In this document: positions 20,268 through 31,639 of the stretch, piece by piece
How the letters are laid out: every line of letters starts with the position of its first letter
Numbering within the stretch: the stretch's first letter is position 1
Source of the DNA: Actinomyces sp. ph3
Lineage (GTDB): Bacteria > Actinomycetota > Actinomycetes > Actinomycetales > Actinomycetaceae
Length of the DNA stretch: 64,000 nucleotides
Assembly (NCBI RefSeq): GCF_000308055.1
Contig: NZ_CAGY01000001.1
Location: forward strand, 707,477-771,476
Direction of reading: 5' to 3'
Program-made: the position numbers and the translations under genes
Notes under the pieces: model-generated
The model's input: only the letters and a program-made list of their open reading frames with translations
Database searches by the model: none
Told to the model about the DNA's origin: nothing

Positions 20268-20453
20268 TTACCAGCTGCTCTTGGTGACACCCGGGAGATC
20301 GCCACGAAGGGCGAGCTCACGCAGGCACACACGGCACAGTCCGAACTTGCGGTACACCGAGCGGGGACGACCGCAACGGTTGCACCGGGTGTAGCCACGC
20401 ACGCCGAACTTGGGCTTACGCGCAGCCTTGATCTTCAGTGACGTCTTAGCCAT
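20268..20453 (-). CDS. rpsZ: 30S ribosomal protein S14 type Z
   Basis: 61 aa zinc-binding form with the pairs CNRC and CRVC ([20 protein letters not shown]). This is the short type Z protein, not the ~101-aa zinc-free form. It lies between rplE and rpsH as usual. Confidence 0.96.
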   Translation of the reverse strand: MAKTSLKIKAARKPKFGVRGYTRCNRCGRPRSVYRKFGLCRVCLRELALRGDLPGVTKSSW

Positions 20454-20455
20454 GG

Positions 20456-21001
20456 TCAGTCCTCCTTAAACGGGAAGCCGAGGTGACGCAGAAGAGCACG
20501 GCCTTCTTCGTCAGTGGAGGCCGAGGTAACGACCGTGATATCCATACCGCGAACGCGGTCGATGGAATCCTGATCGATCTCGTGGAACATGGACTGCTCC
20601 GTCAGGCCAAAGGTGTAGTTGCCGTGTCCATCGAACTGCTTCGAGGACAGACCGCGGAAGTCACGAATACGCGGGAGCGCAGTCGAGAGGAGGCGGTCCA
20701 GGAACTCCCACATGCGGTCGCCACGGAGGGTGACGTATGCGCCAATAACCTGGCCTTCGCGCAGCTTGAACTGTGCGATGGACTTCTTCGCCTTGCTCGT
20801 CTGAGGCTTCTGACCGGTGATGGCGGTGAGGTCGCGGATCGCGCCCTCAAGTGCCTTCGAGTCACGAGCAGCCTCGCCGACGCCCATGTTGACGACGATC
20901 TTGGTCAGACCGCCCACCTCCATGGGGTTTGCGTGCTTGAATTCAGCGCGCAGAGCATCGCGAATTTCGGAGTTGTACTTTTCCTTCAAACGCGGGGCCA
21001 T
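20456..21001 (-). CDS. rplE: 50S ribosomal protein L5
   Basis: 181 aa. It has [40 protein letters not shown] and [20 protein letters not shown], all standard L5 blocks. It binds 5S rRNA and contacts P-site tRNA. Two base pairs after rplX. Confidence 0.97.
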   Translation of the reverse strand: MAPRLKEKYNSEIRDALRAEFKHANPMEVGGLTKIVVNMGVGEAARDSKALEGAIRDLTAITGQKPQTSKAKKSIAQFKLREGQVIGAYVTLRGDRMWEFLDRLLSTALPRIRDFRGLSSKQFDGHGNYTFGLTEQSMFHEIDQDSIDRVRGMDITVVTSASTDEEGRALLRHLGFPFKED

Positions 21002-21003
21002 AA

Positions 21004-21438
21004 TCAGATCTCCTTGCCCTGCTCGATGCCGCGACGGGCTCCGCCACGGGTGACGCGAACGCGAACGGTGCGCGTACGGCCGTCACGCTCAACGGTGTCC
21101 TCACGGAAGCCAACGCGAACGCGCTGCTTCGTCTCAGGATCAACCAGAGCAACCTTCGACAGCGAGATCGGAGCCTCGACGGTGATGATGCCACCAGCCT
21201 GGCCCTGGGTCTGTCCCTGACGCACGTGGCGGGTCTTCAGGTTGATGCCCTCAACGAGGACCTTCTCCTGAGCGGGGAAAACGCGAATAACGCGACCCTG
21301 CTTGCCCTTGTCGCCGGGCTTGAGGGGCTCGAGGCCCTGCTCGGCACGGCGTGCGTTGCGCTTTGCGAGTTCCTTTTCGTCCGAGGTACGTCCGCGAACG
21401 ACCTCGACCAAGTCACCTTTACGAATCTTCGCTGCCAT
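21004..21438 (-). CDS. rplX: 50S ribosomal protein L24 with N-terminal loop insertion
   Basis: 144 aa, against about 103-110 for typical L24. The KOW motif is recognisable as [13 protein letters not shown] at the N-terminus and [20 protein letters not shown] further on, but about 20-25 charged residues (around 17-42, [20 protein letters not shown] and onward) split it. The C-terminus also carries a basic extension. It initiates large-subunit assembly. The gene is complete, with the stop 2 bp before rplE and the start overlapping the rplN stop. Confidence 0.95.
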   Translation of the reverse strand: MAAKIRKGDLVEVVRGRTSDEKELAKRNARRAEQGLEPLKPGDKGKQGRVIRVFPAQEKVLVEGINLKTRHVRQGQTQGQAGGIITVEAPISLSKVALVDPETKQRVRVGFREDTVERDGRTRTVRVRVTRGGARRGIEQGKEI

Positions 21439-21806
21439 CAGATCACCTCCGGTGCGAGAGAAACGATTCGCATGAACTTCTTTTCGCGCAGCTCACGGCC
21501 CACGGGGCCGAAGATACGCGTACCGCGGGGTTCACCGTCATTCTTGAGAATGACTGCCGCGTTTTCATCGAAACGGATGTAGGAACCGTCGGGGCGACGG
21601 GTCTCCTTGCGCGTACGCACGACGACCGCCTTAACGACGTCCCCCTTCTTAACATTTCCGCCGGGGATTGCATCCTTGACGGTGGCGACGATCACGTCGC
21701 CGATTCCGGCATAACGCCGACCAGATCCGCCGAGAACACGGATGGTGAGGATTTCCTTGGCACCTGTGTTGTCGGCGACCTTCAGTCGCGACTCCTGCTG
21801 GATCAT
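21438..21806 (-). CDS. rplN: 50S ribosomal protein L14
   Basis: 122 aa. [20 protein letters not shown] and the C-terminal [19 protein letters not shown] are standard. It lies at the subunit interface (bridge B8). The stop overlaps the rplX start; 95 bp separate it from rpsQ and contain a 9-bp hairpin. Confidence 0.97.
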   Translation of the reverse strand: MIQQESRLKVADNTGAKEILTIRVLGGSGRRYAGIGDVIVATVKDAIPGGNVKKGDVVKAVVVRTRKETRRPDGSYIRFDENAAVILKNDGEPRGTRIFGPVGRELREKKFMRIVSLAPEVI

Positions 21807-21840
21807 TTTCTACTGACTCCTGTCGTCGAGCCGGTTCTCT

Positions 21841-21862
21841 GCCCCGGAGTTACCTCCGGGGC
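21841..21862 (-). promoter_or_regulatory. Intercistronic hairpin between rpsQ and rplN
   Basis: GCCCCGGAG (21841-21849) pairs with CTCCGGGGC (21854-21862) across loop TTAC in the 95-bp gap. No T-run follows on the minus strand, so RNA processing or partial attenuation between the S10 and spc portions is more plausible than termination. Confidence 0.45.
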
Positions 21863-21901
21863 CGAGCCTTGCCGAACGGATTTCGGTCTGTTAGGCGAAG
21901 G

Positions 21902-22168
21902 TCACTTCGCCTTTTCGAGAATCTCGACCACGCGCCACCGCTTGGTGGCGGAGAGCGGACGAGTCTCCATAATCAGGACGAGGTCGCCAACGGAGCACTC
22001 GTTGTGCTCGTCGTGAACCTTGACCTTCTTGCTCTTGCGCATAACCTTGCCGTAGAGGGCGTGCTTCACACGGTCCTCGATCTCGACGACAACGGTCTTG
22101 TCCATCTTGTCACTGGTGACGTATCCACGACGGACCTTGCGCTCGTTGCGCACAGTGGTTTCTGCCAT
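21902..22168 (-). CDS. rpsQ: 30S ribosomal protein S17
   Basis: 88 aa from the ATG at 22168, which has GAGGAG 8 nt upstream; an in-frame GTG three codons earlier is less likely. It has [20 protein letters not shown] and the OB-fold end [20 protein letters not shown]. It binds the 5' domain of 16S rRNA. It lies 5 bp after rpmC. Confidence 0.95.
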   Translation of the reverse strand: MAETTVRNERKVRRGYVTSDKMDKTVVVEIEDRVKHALYGKVMRKSKKVKVHDEHNECSVGDLVLIMETRPLSATKRWRVVEILEKAK

Positions 22169-22173
22169 GTTAG

Positions 22174-22407
22174 TCACTCCTCAGTGCCAGGTGCGGTGCG
22201 GTAGCCGAGCTCCCGTTCACGCGCGATGGTGTAAATGCGGGCAATATTGCGACGAACAGTCTTCATACGACCGTTGTCTTCAAGGGAGCCAACTGCCTGC
22301 GCGAAGCGGAGGTTGAAGAGCTCAGCCTTTGCCTTCTCAAGCTCCTTGGACAGCTGTGCATCGTCCATGGCGTCGAGATCGGCGGTGGTCAGACCCTTAT
22401 CTGCCAT
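22174..22407 (-). CDS. rpmC: 50S ribosomal protein L29
   Basis: 77 aa two-helix protein at the exit-tunnel rim, with [20 protein letters not shown] and [20 protein letters not shown]. The C-terminus is slightly extended. Its start overlaps the rplP stop by 1 bp. Confidence 0.96.
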   Translation of the reverse strand: MADKGLTTADLDAMDDAQLSKELEKAKAELFNLRFAQAVGSLEDNGRMKTVRRNIARIYTIARERELGYRTAPGTEE

Positions 22408-22826
22408 CAGTTGTCACCACCCTCGCGGACCACGAAACGGGTCTTCATCGGAAGCTTGTGCTGGGCGCGGCGCATTGCCTCGCGAGCAAGGCTCTCGGGC
22501 ACACCGGCCAGCTCGAACATGATGCGTCCCGGCTTAACGGGAGCAACCCACCACTCGACTGCACCCTTACCAGAACCCATACGGGTTTCGGCGGGCTTCT
22601 TGGTCAGCGGGCGGTCCGGGAAGATGTTGATCCACACCTTGCCACCACGCTTAACGTGACGGGTCATTGCGATACGAGCAGCTTCGATCTGACGGTTGGT
22701 GACGTAGGCACCCTCGAGTGCCTGAATCCCGTAATCGCCAAATGCGAGCTCCGTGCCGCCGGTAGCAAAACCGGTGCGGTGCGGGCGGTGCTGCTTGCGC
22801 CACTTAGTACGACGGGGAATGAGCAT
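22407..22826 (-). CDS. rplP: 50S ribosomal protein L16
   Basis: 139 aa. It has [39 protein letters not shown] and [18 protein letters not shown]. It is placed near the A site and needed for tRNA accommodation. 5 bp after rpsC. Confidence 0.97.
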   Translation of the reverse strand: MLIPRRTKWRKQHRPHRTGFATGGTELAFGDYGIQALEGAYVTNRQIEAARIAMTRHVKRGGKVWINIFPDRPLTKKPAETRMGSGKGAVEWWVAPVKPGRIMFELAGVPESLAREAMRRAQHKLPMKTRFVVREGGDN

Positions 22827-22831
22827 TGGGC

Positions 22832-23641
22832 TCAGGCCTCCGTTCCGGTCTCGGTAGCGGCAGGTGCTTCAGCCGGAGCTGCCTGCTGCTGAGTGTTCTC
22901 GTGCTGCTGCTGGCCACGCTGTCCGCGACGGGGGTTGCGACGATCGCCGCGTCCACGTCCACCACGGTTGGCCTGCTCAGCCTGCTGGCGGGCAAACTCA
23001 CGCTCGGTGATATCGCCCTTGTAGATCCACACCTTGACGCCAATGCGACCAAAGGTCGTACGGGCCTCGTGGAATCCAAAGTCGATGTTTGCACGCAGGG
23101 TCTGCAGCGGGACACGGCCTTCGCGGTAGAACTCGCTACGGCTCATTTCAGCGCCACCCAGACGGCCGGAGACCTGGACACGGATGCCCTTGGCTCCCGC
23201 ACGCTGTGCGGACTGAATGCCCTTACGCATTGCGCGACGGAAAGAGACACGAGCAGCGAGCTGCTCAGCAATTCCCTGTGCGACCAGCTGTGCATCCAGA
23301 TCGGGGTTCTTGACCTCGAGGATGTTCAGCTGAACCTGCTTGCCGGTGAGCTTTTCCAGGTTCTGACGAAGACGATCTGCTTCTGCTCCGCGGCGACCAA
23401 TAACGATACCGGGGCGAGCGGTGTGCAGATCAACGCGAACGCGGTCACGCGTACGCTCGATATCGACCTTTGCAATACCTGCGCGCTCAAGGTTCTCAGT
23501 CAGGTTCTTGCGAATTGCGACGTCTTCTGCAACGTAGTCAGCGTAGCGCTGACCTGCAGTCGTCGAATCGGAGAACCAGCGAGACCGGTGATCAGTTGTG
23601 ATTCCCAGGCGGAACCCGGTGGGGTTAACCTTCTGGCCCAT
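22832..23641 (-). CDS. rpsC: 30S ribosomal protein S3
   Basis: 269 aa with N-terminal [20 protein letters not shown], a KH domain ([20 protein letters not shown]) and the S3 C-terminal domain. The last ~50 residues are a low-complexity Gly/Arg then Gln/Ala/Glu tail, typical of actinobacteria. mRNA-entry-site protein. It starts directly after the rplV stop. Confidence 0.97.
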   Translation of the reverse strand: MGQKVNPTGFRLGITTDHRSRWFSDSTTAGQRYADYVAEDVAIRKNLTENLERAGIAKVDIERTRDRVRVDLHTARPGIVIGRRGAEADRLRQNLEKLTGKQVQLNILEVKNPDLDAQLVAQGIAEQLAARVSFRRAMRKGIQSAQRAGAKGIRVQVSGRLGGAEMSRSEFYREGRVPLQTLRANIDFGFHEARTTFGRIGVKVWIYKGDITEREFARQQAEQANRGGRGRGDRRNPRRGQRGQQQHENTQQQAAPAEAPAATETGTEA

Positions 23642-24013
23642 TTACCGGTCTCCCTTCTTCTGATCTTCCTTAGTGCCAACCACAACGGTGATGTGGCTGG
23701 TGCGCTTAAGAATGCGTCCTGCACGGCCCTGAGCGCGGGGGCGGAAGCGCTTCATCGTGGGACCTTCATCAACGTAGGCTTCGAGGATCAAAAGATCCGC
23801 CTCATTGAAGGTCTCCTTAGCGGCTTCAGCCTTAACCTTCGCGTTAGCGACTGCGCTCAAGAGCACCTTGCGGACATCGGTGGCGACGGCCTGCGGGGCG
23901 AACCGCAGAATGTCGGCTGCCTCCAAAGCAGCCTTGCCGCGAACCTCGTTCACGACACGGCGTGCCTTCTGGGGCGTGACGCGGACAAAACGCGCCTGCG
24001 CCTTGGCTTCCAT
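23642..24013 (-). CDS. rplV: 50S ribosomal protein L22
   Basis: 123 aa. It has [20 protein letters not shown] and the tunnel hairpin/C-terminal block [25 protein letters not shown] (two adjoining stretches). Macrolide-exit-tunnel protein. Immediately upstream of rpsC. Confidence 0.97.
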   Translation of the reverse strand: MEAKAQARFVRVTPQKARRVVNEVRGKAALEAADILRFAPQAVATDVRKVLLSAVANAKVKAEAAKETFNEADLLILEAYVDEGPTMKRFRPRAQGRAGRILKRTSHITVVVGTKEDQKKGDR

Positions 24014-24048
24014 GAAATCCTGCCTTTTCTTCGTTACGCAAGGCCGGC

Positions 24049-24330
24049 TCAGCGCCGACGTCCCTTGCGATCGTCCTTGTCGTGGCTACGGAAAGTACGC
24101 GTGGGAGCGAACTCTCCGAGCTTGTGGCCCACCATCGACTCAGTGACGAAAACGGGCACGTGCTTACGACCGTCGTGCACGGCAATGGTCAGACCCAGGA
24201 AATCCGGGGTGATGACCGAACGGCGCGACCAAGTCTTGATAACGTTCTTAGAGCCGGATTCGACCGCGGCGTCAACCTTCTTCATGAGGTGATCGTCGAC
24301 GAAGGGGCCCTTCTTCAAACTACGAGGCAT
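24049..24330 (-). CDS. rpsS: 30S ribosomal protein S19
   Basis: 93 aa. [20 protein letters not shown], then [20 protein letters not shown] and [20 protein letters not shown], all standard. Small-subunit head protein paired with S13. 13 bp after rplB. Confidence 0.97.
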   Translation of the reverse strand: MPRSLKKGPFVDDHLMKKVDAAVESGSKNVIKTWSRRSVITPDFLGLTIAVHDGRKHVPVFVTESMVGHKLGEFAPTRTFRSHDKDDRKGRRR

Positions 24331-24343
24331 TCCCAGCTCCTAC

Positions 24344-25180
24344 TCAGCGATTCTTGCCGGTCTTGCGACGACGCACGATCATGCGGTCGCTGGCCTTGTT
24401 CGGACGACGGGTGCGTCCCTCGGGCTTGCCCCAAGGCGACACGGGGTGACGACCACCAGAGGTACGGCCTTCACCACCACCGTGCGGGTGGTCAACCGGG
24501 TTCATAACAACACCACGGACGTGCGGGCGCTTGCCCTTCCAGCGCATACGGCCAGCCTTGCCCCAGTTGATGTTGGACTGCTCGGCGTTGCCGACCTCAC
24601 CAATGGTGGCGCGGCAGGTGATTTCGACATTGCGAATTTCACCGGAGGGCATACGCAGCTGAGCGAAGCGGCCTTCCTTTGCGACGAGCTGAACCGAAGT
24701 TCCAGCAGAGCGTGCAATCTTTGCGCCGCCACCGGGGTAGAGCTCCACAGCGTGGACGACGGTACCCAGGGGGATGTTGCGCAGGGGCAGGTTGTTGCCG
24801 GGCTTGATATCGGCCGCGGGGCCGGACTCGACAAGATCGCCCTGATTGAGCTTGGCAGGTGCCAGGATGTAACGCTTCTCGCCGTCTGCGTAGTGCAGGA
24901 GGGCGATACGAGCGGTGCGGTTGGGGTCGTACTCGATGTGAGCGACCCGTGCGGGCACGCCATCCTTGTCGTGACGACGGAAGTCGATCACGCGGTAGGC
25001 GCGCTTGTGGCCGCCGCCACGGTGGCGAGCAGTCACACGGCCGTTGTTGTTACGGCCGCCAGTCTTGTGCAGCGGACGCACCAGCGACTTTTCGGGCTCG
25101 GAACGAGTGATCTCGACGAAGTCGGAGACGCTCGAACCACGACGACCCGGGGTCGTGGGCTTGTACTTGCGAATTCCCAT
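24344..25180 (-). CDS. rplB: 50S ribosomal protein L2
   Basis: 278 aa. The C-terminal [20 protein letters not shown] block with the peptidyl-transferase His is intact, as is [20 protein letters not shown]. Core protein of the peptidyl-transferase centre. Between rplW and rpsS as usual. Confidence 0.98.
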   Translation of the reverse strand: MGIRKYKPTTPGRRGSSVSDFVEITRSEPEKSLVRPLHKTGGRNNNGRVTARHRGGGHKRAYRVIDFRRHDKDGVPARVAHIEYDPNRTARIALLHYADGEKRYILAPAKLNQGDLVESGPAADIKPGNNLPLRNIPLGTVVHAVELYPGGGAKIARSAGTSVQLVAKEGRFAQLRMPSGEIRNVEITCRATIGEVGNAEQSNINWGKAGRMRWKGKRPHVRGVVMNPVDHPHGGGEGRTSGGRHPVSPWGKPEGRTRRPNKASDRMIVRRRKTGKNR

Positions 25181-25204
25181 GATTTTCCTCTAGTTCTCCG
25201 ACGC

Positions 25205-25510
25205 TCAGGCCTGCTCGCCGAAGATGTCGATGGTGCCTTCACGCAGGGTCACGATGGCGCGCTTGACATCCTTGCGCGTACCGATTCCGTTGCGAGTGCG
25301 GTAAACCTTGCCCTTGCGGTTCTGCGTAGCCACGGAGGCAACCTTCACGCCGAAGATCGCTTCGACGGCCATCTTGATCTCGGTCTTGTTCGAGCGAGGA
25401 TCAACTTCGAAGGTGTACTTGCCCTGATCCATCAGGATCGAGGACTTCTCGGTGACAACCGGACGCAGAATGATGTCGCGGGGGTTCTTAGCGGCTTCGA
25501 TCGAGCTCAC
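25205..25510 (-). CDS. rplW: 50S ribosomal protein L23
   Basis: 101 aa. It has [20 protein letters not shown] and [20 protein letters not shown]. It lies at the tunnel exit and docks signal recognition particle and trigger factor. Its start overlaps the rplD stop by 4 bp. Confidence 0.97.
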   Translation of the reverse strand: MSSIEAAKNPRDIILRPVVTEKSSILMDQGKYTFEVDPRSNKTEIKMAVEAIFGVKVASVATQNRKGKVYRTRNGIGTRKDVKRAIVTLREGTIDIFGEQA

Positions 25511-26151
25511 TTCGTTTCCTCCTTGGTGCCAAGGAATGCCTCGAGGGCGCCCTGGGTGAAGATGACATCTTCGTTGTCGAGGACGTCATAGGTGTTGAGC
25601 TGATCTGCCCACAGCACGTGAACCTCGCGAGCGTTGCGGAGCGACAGAGCTGAAAGCTCATCGCCGCGCTCGAGCACGACAAGTGCCGGACGGTCAGCAA
25701 CGAGTGCGCGAACCGCGGCCAGTGCCTGCTTGGTCGAGGGCTTCTCGCCTTCGAACAGAGCGGTCACGACGTGAATGCGACCATTGCGTGCACGGTCAGA
25801 AAGAGCCGAACGCAGAGCGCCGACCTTCATCTTCTTGGGGGTGCGCTGCGAGTAATCGCGGGGCTGAGGACCGTGGACAATGCCACCGCCAGTGAAGTGA
25901 GGCGCACGGATGGAGCCCTGACGAGCGTTACCGGTGCCCTTCTGGCGGAACGGCTTCTTACCGCCACCGGAAACCATGCCGCGCGTCTTGGTTGCGTGCG
26001 TGCCCTGACGGCCTGCAGCAAGCTGAGCGACGACGACCTGGTGCATCAGCGGGATGTTGGTCTCAACGTCAAAGACCTCTGCGGGGAGGTCGACGGTGCC
26101 GGCCTTCTTACCCTTCAGGTCAAGAACATCGATGGTACGGATTTCAGACAT
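25507..26151 (-). CDS. rplD: 50S ribosomal protein L4
   Basis: 214 aa from the ATG at 26151 ([20 protein letters not shown]); an in-frame GTG two codons upstream is possible. It contains the tunnel loop [19 protein letters not shown]. In other bacteria L4 represses the S10 operon. Two base pairs after rplC, four overlapping rplW. Confidence 0.96.
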   Translation of the reverse strand: MSEIRTIDVLDLKGKKAGTVDLPAEVFDVETNIPLMHQVVVAQLAAGRQGTHATKTRGMVSGGGKKPFRQKGTGNARQGSIRAPHFTGGGIVHGPQPRDYSQRTPKKMKVGALRSALSDRARNGRIHVVTALFEGEKPSTKQALAAVRALVADRPALVVLERGDELSALSLRNAREVHVLWADQLNTYDVLDNEDVIFTQGALEAFLGTKEETK

Positions 26152-26153
26152 GA

Positions 26154-26819
26154 TCACGCACCCTTCACAGCGGAGCGAACCAGCACGATGCCGTTCTTAG
26201 GTCCGGGAATTGCACCCGAAATCAGGAGCAGACCCTTTTCCACGTCAACGGCCTGAACGCGCAGGTTCTGGACGGTACGACGGACACCACCCATACGGCC
26301 AGCCATACGCTGACCCTTGAAGATGCGACCGGGGGTTGCGCAAGCACCGATCGAACCGGGCTTACGGTGGTTACGGTGAGAACCGTGAGATGCGGACACG
26401 CCAGCGAAACCGTGACGCTTCATAACACCGGCAAATCCCTTGCCCTTGGTGTTACCCGAAACATCGACGCTCTGTCCAGCTTCAAAGATTGAGGCATCCA
26501 GTTCCTGGCCGAGCTCGAAGCTATCGGCCTCGGAGGTGCGAACCTCGGCGAGATGGCGGCGGGGTGCAACCCCAGCCTTCGCGAAGTGAGCAGCCAGGGG
26601 CTTGGTCACCTTGCGTGCATCGATATCGCCGAAGCCAAGCTGAATAGCGGTGTATCCGTCGGTTTCCTCAGTACGGAGCTGAGTAACAACGTTGGTGCCA
26701 ACCTGCACGACAGTCAGGGGCACGAGGCGGCCGTCGGCGTCCCACACCTGGGTCATACCGAGCTTGCGGCCGAGCAGCGCCTTAACAGGCGCAGCAGCGT
26801 GCTGCTTATTCTTTGTCAT
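26154..26819 (-). CDS. rplC: 50S ribosomal protein L3
   Basis: 221 aa. [20 protein letters not shown] at the start and [19 protein letters not shown] with the conserved glycine-rich loop near the peptidyl-transferase centre. Second gene of the S10 group, 11 bp after rpsJ. Confidence 0.98.
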   Translation of the reverse strand: MTKNKQHAAAPVKALLGRKLGMTQVWDADGRLVPLTVVQVGTNVVTQLRTEETDGYTAIQLGFGDIDARKVTKPLAAHFAKAGVAPRRHLAEVRTSEADSFELGQELDASIFEAGQSVDVSGNTKGKGFAGVMKRHGFAGVSASHGSHRNHRKPGSIGACATPGRIFKGQRMAGRMGGVRRTVQNLRVQAVDVEKGLLLISGAIPGPKNGIVLVRSAVKGA

Positions 26820-26830
26820 TGCAGATGTCC

Positions 26831-27139
26831 TCAGAGCTTGATCTCGATGTTGACGTCCGCGGGCAGATCGAGACGCATGAGCGAATCGACGGCCTTCGGA
26901 GTCGGGTCGATGATGTCGATGAGCCGCTTGTGCGTACGCATTTCAAACTGTTCGCGGCTGTCCTTGTACTTATGGGGCGACCGAATCACGACAAACACGT
27001 TCTTTTCGGTCGGCAGCGGCACCGGGCCCACGACAGTGGCACCTGCTCGCTGCACGGTGTCCACGATCTTGCGCGCGGAGCTGTCGATGACCTCGTGGTC
27101 ATACGACTTGAGCCGGATGCGGATCTTTTGTCCCGCCAT
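26831..27139 (-). CDS. rpsJ: 30S ribosomal protein S10
   Basis: 102 aa. [20 protein letters not shown] and [20 protein letters not shown] are standard S10/NusE sequence; also a partner of NusB in antitermination. First gene of the S10 operon, preceded by a leader of about 290 nt from the promoter at 27437-27465. Confidence 0.98.
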   Translation of the reverse strand: MAGQKIRIRLKSYDHEVIDSSARKIVDTVQRAGATVVGPVPLPTEKNVFVVIRSPHKYKDSREQFEMRTHKRLIDIIDPTPKAVDSLMRLDLPADVNIEIKL

Positions 27140-27435
27140 GCCGTCTTACCTCTTCTCGTACAGATTCGGCGCCGGTACCCGTATCCGGGCGTGTCGCTCT
27201 TAGCGAGAGCGCCCGGTGCGGACCGGCGTCTTGTCCAAAGATCTTGGGCATTTTGCCCGATTAAGCAGTGATTGCACTGCCTAACCGCCCCACCTCTAGC
27301 GGGGCAACCCTTCTATTTTGGCAGAAATACGCAGGCTTCCTCAAGCTCGAGGCCAAGGAAACCCATGTGAATCCACTGACATAGAAGACGTGCGCATGCA
27401 TTGCTCCAATGGAGGTACGTTGCGCACCGGATATC
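27140..27435 (-). other. Untranslated leader of the S10 operon, no gene seen
   Basis: About 300 bp between the predicted start site and rpsJ with no supportable ORF on either strand. The long leader fits a region for autoregulation of the S10 operon as known in other bacteria, but I could not match a specific L4-binding structure. A GCAGTGCAATCACTGC inverted repeat is visible on the minus strand at about 27265-27280. Confidence 0.4.
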
Positions 27436-27436
27436 T

Positions 27437-27465
27437 ACACTACACCGCACTCGGGCGTGTCGCAA
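27437..27465 (-). promoter_or_regulatory. Probable S10 operon promoter
   Basis: On the minus strand TTGCGA (27460-27465) and TAGTGT (27437-27442) are separated by exactly 17 bp. The predicted start near 27430 leaves a long leader before rpsJ. Confidence 0.5.
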
Positions 27466-27535
27466 AGTCAGATCGGTCACCTTCACGCGCACCACTCCCC
27501 CGCAGGCAAACAATCAATTCCCCACACTCAGACAA

Positions 27536-27572
27536 GAAAAGAGCAGGTCCGTTCAAAAGAACGGACCTGCTC
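27536..27572 (-). terminator. Intrinsic terminator after tuf
   Basis: A perfect 14-bp stem (GAGCAGGTCCGTTC and its complement) with loop AAAA, followed on the minus strand by TTTTCTTGTC. It closes the str operon just before the S10 promoter. Confidence 0.88.
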
Positions 27573-27609
27573 TACTGAAGATTCAGCGATCGCTAGGCGA
27601 TCAACAAAG

Positions 27610-28800
27610 TCACTTCAGGATCTTGGTCACACGACCGGAACCAACGGTGCGGCCACCTTCGCGGATTGCGAAGCCGAGGCCGGGCTCCATGGCGATGGGC
27701 TGGATCAGCTGAACGGTGATCTCAGTGGTGTCGCCAGGCATGACCATGTCGGTGCCCTCGGGGAGGGTGATGACGCCGGTCACGTCGGTGGTACGGAAGT
27801 AGAACTGAGGACGGTAGTTGGAGAAGAACGGGTTGTGACGTCCGCCTTCTTCCTTCTTCAGGATGTAGACCTGGCCCTCGAACTCGGTGTGAGGCGTGAT
27901 GGAGCCGGGGACGGCCACAACCTGGCCACGCTCGACCTCGTCGCGCTTGGTACCACGGAGAAGCAGACCACAGTTCTCGCCTGCCCATGCTTCGTCCATC
28001 GACTTGTGGAACATTTCGATGCCGGTGACGGTGGTCTTCTGGGGCTCGCGGATACCGAGGATCTCAACTTCGGAGTTGATCGGCAGCTTGCCACGCTCGA
28101 CACGACCGGTAACGACGGTGCCACGACCGGTGATCGTGAAGACGTCTTCGATCGGCATGAGGAAGGGCTTGTCCATGTCGCGCTCGGGGGTGGGGACGTA
28201 GTCGTCCACAGCGTCCATGAGCTCTTCGACCTTGGCGGTCCACTCGGGGTCACCCTCGAGGGCCTTCAGAGCCGAAACCTGGATGACGGGAGCGTTCTCG
28301 CCGTCGAAGCCCTGCGAGGACAGGAGGTCACGAACCTCTTCCTCAACGAGCTCCAGCATTTCTTCGTCATCAACCATGTCGGCCTTGTTCAGGGCGACGA
28401 GGATGGTGGGCACGCCGACCTGACGGGCGAGCAGAACGTGCTCGCGGGTCTGGGCCATGGGGCCGTCGGTGGCGGCGACAACGAGGATGGCGCCATCCAT
28501 CTGTGCCGCACCGGTGATCATGTTCTTCACGTAGTCAGCGTGGCCGGGGGCGTCAACGTGTGCGTAGTGACGCTTCTCGGTCTGGTACTCAACGTGAGAG
28601 ACGTTAATGGTAATACCGCGATCGCGCTCTTCAGGAGCGTTGTCGACCTGATCGAAGGGGGTGAACTCGTTCAGATCCGGGTACTTGTCGTGTAGAACCT
28701 TGGTGATTGCTGCAGTCAGCGTGGTCTTGCCGTGGTCAACGTGACCGATGGTACCGATGTTGACGTGCGGCTTGGTGCGCTCGAACTTGGCCTTCGCCAC
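27610..28800 (-). CDS. tuf: Elongation factor Tu
   Basis: 396 aa GTPase delivering aminoacyl-tRNA. P-loop GHVDHGKTT, switch [17 protein letters not shown], then beta-barrel domains II and III ending in [13 protein letters not shown]. Last gene of the str operon; 162 bp separate it from fusA and contain an 11-bp hairpin. A strong terminator follows. Confidence 0.98.
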   Translation of the reverse strand: MAKAKFERTKPHVNIGTIGHVDHGKTTLTAAITKVLHDKYPDLNEFTPFDQVDNAPEERDRGITINVSHVEYQTEKRHYAHVDAPGHADYVKNMITGAAQMDGAILVVAATDGPMAQTREHVLLARQVGVPTILVALNKADMVDDEEMLELVEEEVRDLLSSQGFDGENAPVIQVSALKALEGDPEWTAKVEELMDAVDDYVPTPERDMDKPFLMPIEDVFTITGRGTVVTGRVERGKLPINSEVEILGIREPQKTTVTGIEMFHKSMDEAWAGENCGLLLRGTKRDEVERGQVVAVPGSITPHTEFEGQVYILKKEEGGRHNPFFSNYRPQFYFRTTDVTGVITLPEGTDMVMPGDTTEITVQLIQPIAMEPGLGFAIREGGRTVGSGRVTKILK

Positions 28801-28912
28801 TTGTGTCCTCCTGGACTCGGGTAGAAATTCTCAGCCTATGGCTAGGTGTCAGCATAACACCCAATGGGGCATGAGACCTACAGGTTTATTGATTCTTGTC
28901 AGGTCGGTCACA

Positions 28913-28942
28913 GCTCAGGAACAATTTTGGCTGTTCCTGAGC
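28913..28942 (-). promoter_or_regulatory. Intercistronic hairpin between fusA and tuf
   Basis: A perfect 11-bp stem (GCTCAGGAACA and its complement) with an 8-nt loop begins 20 bp after the fusA stop. There is no T-run on the minus strand, so it may stabilise fusA mRNA or separate tuf dosage from fusA rather than terminate. Confidence 0.5.
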
Positions 28943-28962
28943 CGCATCCAACCCTGTGGGAC

Positions 28963-31086
28963 TCACTCGCCCCGAGACTTTCCGATGATCTCATCCGCGA
29001 CGTTACGCGGGACCTCGGCGTAGCTATCGAACTGCATGGAGTACACCGCGCGGCCCTGCGTCTTAGAACGAAGATCGCCGATGTAACCAAACATTTCGGA
29101 CAGCGGAACCTGTGCGCGGACCACGCGCACACCGTGCTGCTCGTCCATAGACTGGACTGCACCACGACGAGAGTTCAGGTCGCCAATGACGTCGCCCATG
29201 TATTCTTCGGGCGTACGGACCTCGACGGCCATGATCGGCTCGAGCAGAACCGCTGCAGCCTTCTTGGCGGCTTCGCGGAATGCCATCGAACCTGCAATCT
29301 TGAAGGCCATTTCCGAAGAGTCAACTTCGTGGTATGCACCATCAAGCAGGGTTGCCTTGACATCAACCATCGGGTAACCGGCAAGAACACCATTCTGCAT
29401 GGCGTCCTGGATACCAGCGTCAACCGAGGGGATGTATTCGCGAGGAACGCGTCCACCGGTGACCTTGTCCTCGAAGATGTACTCTTCTTCGGAGCCAGCC
29501 GGGATGGGCTCAAGCGCGATGATGACACGCGCGAACTGACCGGAACCACCGGTCTGCTTCTTGTGCGTGTACTCGAACTTTTCGACGTTCTTACGAATGG
29601 TTTCGCGGTAAGCAACCATGGGCTTACCAACGTTTGCCTCGACCTTGAATTCGCGACGCATACGGTCAACGATGATGTCGAGGTGAAGCTCGCCCATACC
29701 GCCGATGACGGTCTGGCCGGTTTCGGCATCAAGCTCGACGGTGAAGGTCGGGTCTTCTTCAGCCAGCTTCTGGATGGCGACGCCCATCTTCTCCTGGTCA
29801 GCCTTCGACTTGGGCTCAACGGCCACGAAGATCACGGGCTTGGGGAAGGTCATGGATTCAAGAACAACCGGCTTGTCGATCGCGCAGAGCGTATCGCCAG
29901 TGGTGGTGTCCTTGAGGCCGATGACGGCGTAGATGTGGCCTGCATGCGCCTCTTCGACCGGGTTTTCCTTGTTGGAGTGCATCTGGAAGATCTTGCCGAT
30001 GCGCTCCTTCTTGCCCTTGGTCGAGTTGAGGACCTGCGAGCCAGCTTCCAGCTTGCCGGAGTAGACACGGATGAAGGTCAGCTTGCCGTAGAAGGGGTGA
30101 GCTGCGATCTTGAAGGCCAGCGCTGCGAAGGGTTCCTTCTCCGAGGCCTCGCGGACCTCGTTGCGCTCTTCTTCGTCGTGTCCGGGCTTGAAGCCGCGAA
30201 CCGCGGGAATATCCAGCGGCGAGGGCAGGTAGTCGATCACCGCATCGAGCACGGGCTGAATACCCATGTTGCGAAGTGCGGTACCGCAGAAGACGGGGAA
30301 TGCACGACCGGAGATGGTCAGCGCACGAACGCCCTGCTTGATCTGCTCAACGGTCAGTTCGCCGTTCTCAAGGTAGGCCTCGGTCAGCTCGTCAGAGCCT
30401 TCCGCTGCAGCTTCCATGAGGGCCTCGCGGTACTCTTCTGCCTTTTCCTGAAGCTCTGCGGGGATCTCGCCACGAACGACGAGGGAGCCCAGGGTGGGCT
30501 GACCGTTCTCGTCCTCGGCGGGGTAGCGCACGGACTCCATGGTGAGCAGGTCAACGGTTCCCTCGAAGTCATTCTCTGCGCCAATGGGCAGGTGCATGAC
30601 GATCGGGGTTGCGTGAAGACGATCGCGAATGGTCTGAACCGAGAAGTAGAAGTCCGCACCCATCTTGTCCATCTTGTTGATGAAGCAGATACGGGGGACG
30701 TCGTACTTGTCAGCCTGACGCCACACGGTCTCAGACTGGGGCTCGACACCTTCCTTACCGTCGAACACGGCAACTGCACCGTCGAGGACGCGCAGCGAGC
30801 GCTCAACCTCAACCGTGAAGTCAACGTGACCGGGGGTGTCGATGATGTTGATTTGGTTACCGTTCCAGAAGGAGGTCACGGCTGCGGAGGTGATGGTAAT
30901 ACCACGCTCCTTTTCCTGCTCCATCCAGTCGGTGGTCGAGGCGCCATCGTGCGTCTCGCCAATCTTGTAGTTGATGCCCGTGTAGAACAGAATACGTTCG
31001 GTCACGGTGGTCTTGCCGGCATCGATGTGAGCCATGATGCCGATGTTGCGAACCTTATTGAGGTCAGTAAGCACCTCGTGTGCCAC
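28963..31086 (-). CDS. fusA: Elongation factor G
   Basis: 707 aa translocase GTPase. P-loop AHIDAGKTT, switch [14 protein letters not shown], then domains II-V (domain [21 protein letters not shown]). Full length and normal. 82 bp after rpsG and cotranscribed with it. Confidence 0.98.
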   Translation of the reverse strand: MAHEVLTDLNKVRNIGIMAHIDAGKTTVTERILFYTGINYKIGETHDGASTTDWMEQEKERGITITSAAVTSFWNGNQINIIDTPGHVDFTVEVERSLRVLDGAVAVFDGKEGVEPQSETVWRQADKYDVPRICFINKMDKMGADFYFSVQTIRDRLHATPIVMHLPIGAENDFEGTVDLLTMESVRYPAEDENGQPTLGSLVVRGEIPAELQEKAEEYREALMEAAAEGSDELTEAYLENGELTVEQIKQGVRALTISGRAFPVFCGTALRNMGIQPVLDAVIDYLPSPLDIPAVRGFKPGHDEEERNEVREASEKEPFAALAFKIAAHPFYGKLTFIRVYSGKLEAGSQVLNSTKGKKERIGKIFQMHSNKENPVEEAHAGHIYAVIGLKDTTTGDTLCAIDKPVVLESMTFPKPVIFVAVEPKSKADQEKMGVAIQKLAEEDPTFTVELDAETGQTVIGGMGELHLDIIVDRMRREFKVEANVGKPMVAYRETIRKNVEKFEYTHKKQTGGSGQFARVIIALEPIPAGSEEEYIFEDKVTGGRVPREYIPSVDAGIQDAMQNGVLAGYPMVDVKATLLDGAYHEVDSSEMAFKIAGSMAFREAAKKAAAVLLEPIMAVEVRTPEEYMGDVIGDLNSRRGAVQSMDEQHGVRVVRAQVPLSEMFGYIGDLRSKTQGRAVYSMQFDSYAEVPRNVADEIIGKSRGE

Positions 31087-31168
31087 TACATCAGTCCTTC
31101 GTTTGAAGTGAGGGTGTTAAAACATCCTGCCCGCTCCGGATGGGGTCATCGCGAAGCGGGAGGGGTGA

Positions 31169-31639
31169 TCACCAGCGGTAGTGAGCGAACGCGCGGTTCG
31201 ACTCAGCCATCTTGTGCATGTCTTCACGACGCTTGACAGCGGCGCCAAGACCGTTGGAGGCATCGAGAATCTCGTTGGCGAGACGCTCGGTCATAGTCTT
31301 CTCACGACGCTGGCGCGAGAAGTCCACGAGCCAACGCAGTGCGAGGGTGGTCGCACGTGCGGGGCGAACCTCAACCGGGACCTGGTAGGTCGCGCCACCA
31401 ACACGGCGGGAGCGAACTTCAAGGGCCGGGCGAATGTTGTCCAGTGCGCGCTTGAGCACGGAAACGGGTTCCTGCTCGGTGCGCTCACGAACCATTTCGA
31501 GTGCGCCGTAAACAATGCGCTCTGAAACGGTCTTCTTACCGTCGAGGAGCACGCGGTTCACGAGCTGGGTCACGATTTTTGAGCCGTATACCGGGTCGTC
31601 GACCAGGGGGCGCTTGGGAGCGGGGCCTTTACGAGGCAT
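31169..31639 (-). CDS. rpsG: 30S ribosomal protein S7
   Basis: 156 aa. [20 protein letters not shown] at the start and [20 protein letters not shown] near the end. Primary binder of the 3' domain of 16S rRNA and autoregulator of the str operon in E. coli. Its start overlaps the rpsL stop by 1 bp. Confidence 0.98.
   Translation of the reverse strand: MPRKGPAPKRPLVDDPVYGSKIVTQLVNRVLLDGKKTVSERIVYGALEMVRERTEQEPVSVLKRALDNIRPALEVRSRRVGGATYQVPVEVRPARATTLALRWLVDFSRQRREKTMTERLANEILDASNGLGAAVKRREDMHKMAESNRAFAHYRW

Noticed and set aside
22826..24292. 488-codon plus-strand frame opposite rpsC-rplV-rpsS
   Set aside because: Shadow of three ribosomal protein genes.
28864..31236. 790-codon plus-strand frame opposite fusA
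   Set aside because: It mirrors EF-G codons and has no recognisable domains.
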